A stretch of DNA of 40,883 bases from positions 1 through 40,883 of the forward strand of contig JAZDJP010000060.1 of assembly GCA_043803805.1 (NCBI GenBank). Reading direction: 5' to 3'. The translations under genes and the position numbers were made by a program. How positions within the stretch are numbered: position 1 is the stretch's first letter; each line of letters starts with the position of its first letter. Source of the DNA: JAZDJP01 sp043803805 (GTDB lineage: Bacteria; Planctomycetota; JAZDJP01). Positions 40,745 through 40,883 of this stretch are shown here, one piece after another. Under the pieces are notes generated by a model. The model saw nothing but the letters and a program-made list of their open reading frames with translations. It was not told the DNA's origin and did not search any database.

Positions 40745-40883
40745 GTAACCGTTCACGGCCCCGAGGGCAATAGAGATGGGGCGGGTTGACGGGCGAAGTG
40801 GGATTGGATGGCGGAGTGGAGGTAGGCGAAGAGGGGTCGGCCCTGCTGGTGGCATGTGACCGCCGCTGTCCAGATGCGTTCGC
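40745..40883 (-). mobile_element. End of an IS66-family insertion sequence
   Basis: The element runs off the right edge. Its terminus is placed at GTAACCGTTCAC (40745-40756), because IS66-type ends start with GTAA and the transposase stop lies inside this sequence. The host reading frame resumes at exactly 40744. The predicted 8-bp target duplication is TTCTGGAT (40737-40744). Confidence 0.7.
40753..40881 (-). CDS. IS66-family transposase, C-terminal 42 residues
   Basis: A third minus-strand frame, open from the window edge to TGA at 40753-40755. The residues 'ERIWTAAVTCHQQGRPLFAY' followed by 'LHSAIQSHF' and 'PAPSLLPSGP' match the C-terminal pattern of IS66 transposases (ER..T...TC.QQGR....YL..A...H.....PSLLP). 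Everything upstream, including the DDE residues, lies outside the window. Confidence 0.7.
   Translation of the reverse strand, partial: ERIWTAAVTCHQQGRPLFAYLHSAIQSHFARQPAPSLLPSGP

Noticed and set aside
40745..40855. Apparent start (ATG 40855) of the TPR/beta-sandwich protein
   Set aside because: These codons lie in the IS66 end read in the wrong frame; the true N-terminus is cut off.
1..40883. tRNA, rRNA, CRISPR array or replication origin
   Set aside because: Read for cloverleaf ends, rRNA blocks, regular direct repeats and DnaA-box clusters; none recognised by eye.

Overview
The window reads as chromosome of an uncultivated, GC-rich, Gram-negative (lipoprotein-bearing) bacterium. Several genes point towards the Planctomycetota/PVC neighbourhood or a nearby candidate phylum: a very long GreA with a large N-terminal extension, a kelch-type protein, an RHS-core secreted protein, a Ser/Thr kinase with a 'DFGEV..IDWG' activation segment, and an IS66-type transposase. 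This placement is inference from gene content only. Shine-Dalgarno motifs and sigma70-like -35/-10 boxes are readable in many places, and the standard genetic code fits.

Layout. 2-1081: 3' end of a kelch-type protein. 1122-5598: a promoter, then a 7Fe ferredoxin, complex I subunits NuoB, NuoC and NuoI, a small membrane protein, a signal-peptidase-like protein lacking both catalytic residues, and a TPR protein. 5656-6168: coaD. 6174-18453: an oligopeptide ABC transporter (SBP, two permeases, two ATPases) followed by an M42 aminopeptidase, so peptide import is linked to peptide hydrolysis. This operon carries extra genes: a WG-repeat lipoprotein, a beta-helix protein, a transglutaminase-like protein, a secreted RHS-core protein with an AT-rich tip, and an AT-rich membrane protein. 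18519-22955 (minus): a giant GAF-GGDEF-kinase-beta-sandwich-TPR signalling protein and a membrane-anchored zinc-finger protein. 23058-27365: long GreA, a DUF502 membrane protein, and a PQQ-like propeller lipoprotein. 27456-32053: alanine dehydrogenase, a minus-strand zinc ribbon, and the three-gene proton-translocating transhydrogenase (pntAA-pntAB-pntB), ending at a strong hairpin. 32145-33614: a divergent pair (small basic protein; Gfo/Idh/MocA oxidoreductase) around a palindromic -10 region, with a short relic of a protein-isoaspartate methyltransferase. 33762-37284: clpC and hemB. 37322-40883 (minus): a homocysteine methyltransferase/MTHFR fusion, then a gene cut at its 5' side by the end of an IS66-family element that runs off the window.

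Most notable observations: (1) the RHS-core/toxin-like pair and other secreted proteins inserted between the two ATPase genes of a peptide transporter, with a GC break inside the RHS gene; (2) one polypeptide joining an apparently active diguanylate cyclase (GGDEF plus I-site) to an atypical Ser/Thr kinase (HLDLTPSN loop); (3) a signal peptidase I homologue with Ser to Ala and Lys to Gly; (4) the IS66 terminus with a predicted target duplication splitting a host gene; (5) a pcm relic whose promoter appears to have been inherited by the downstream gene. No tRNA, rRNA or CRISPR array was seen. No gene-free stretch exceeds 300 bases.
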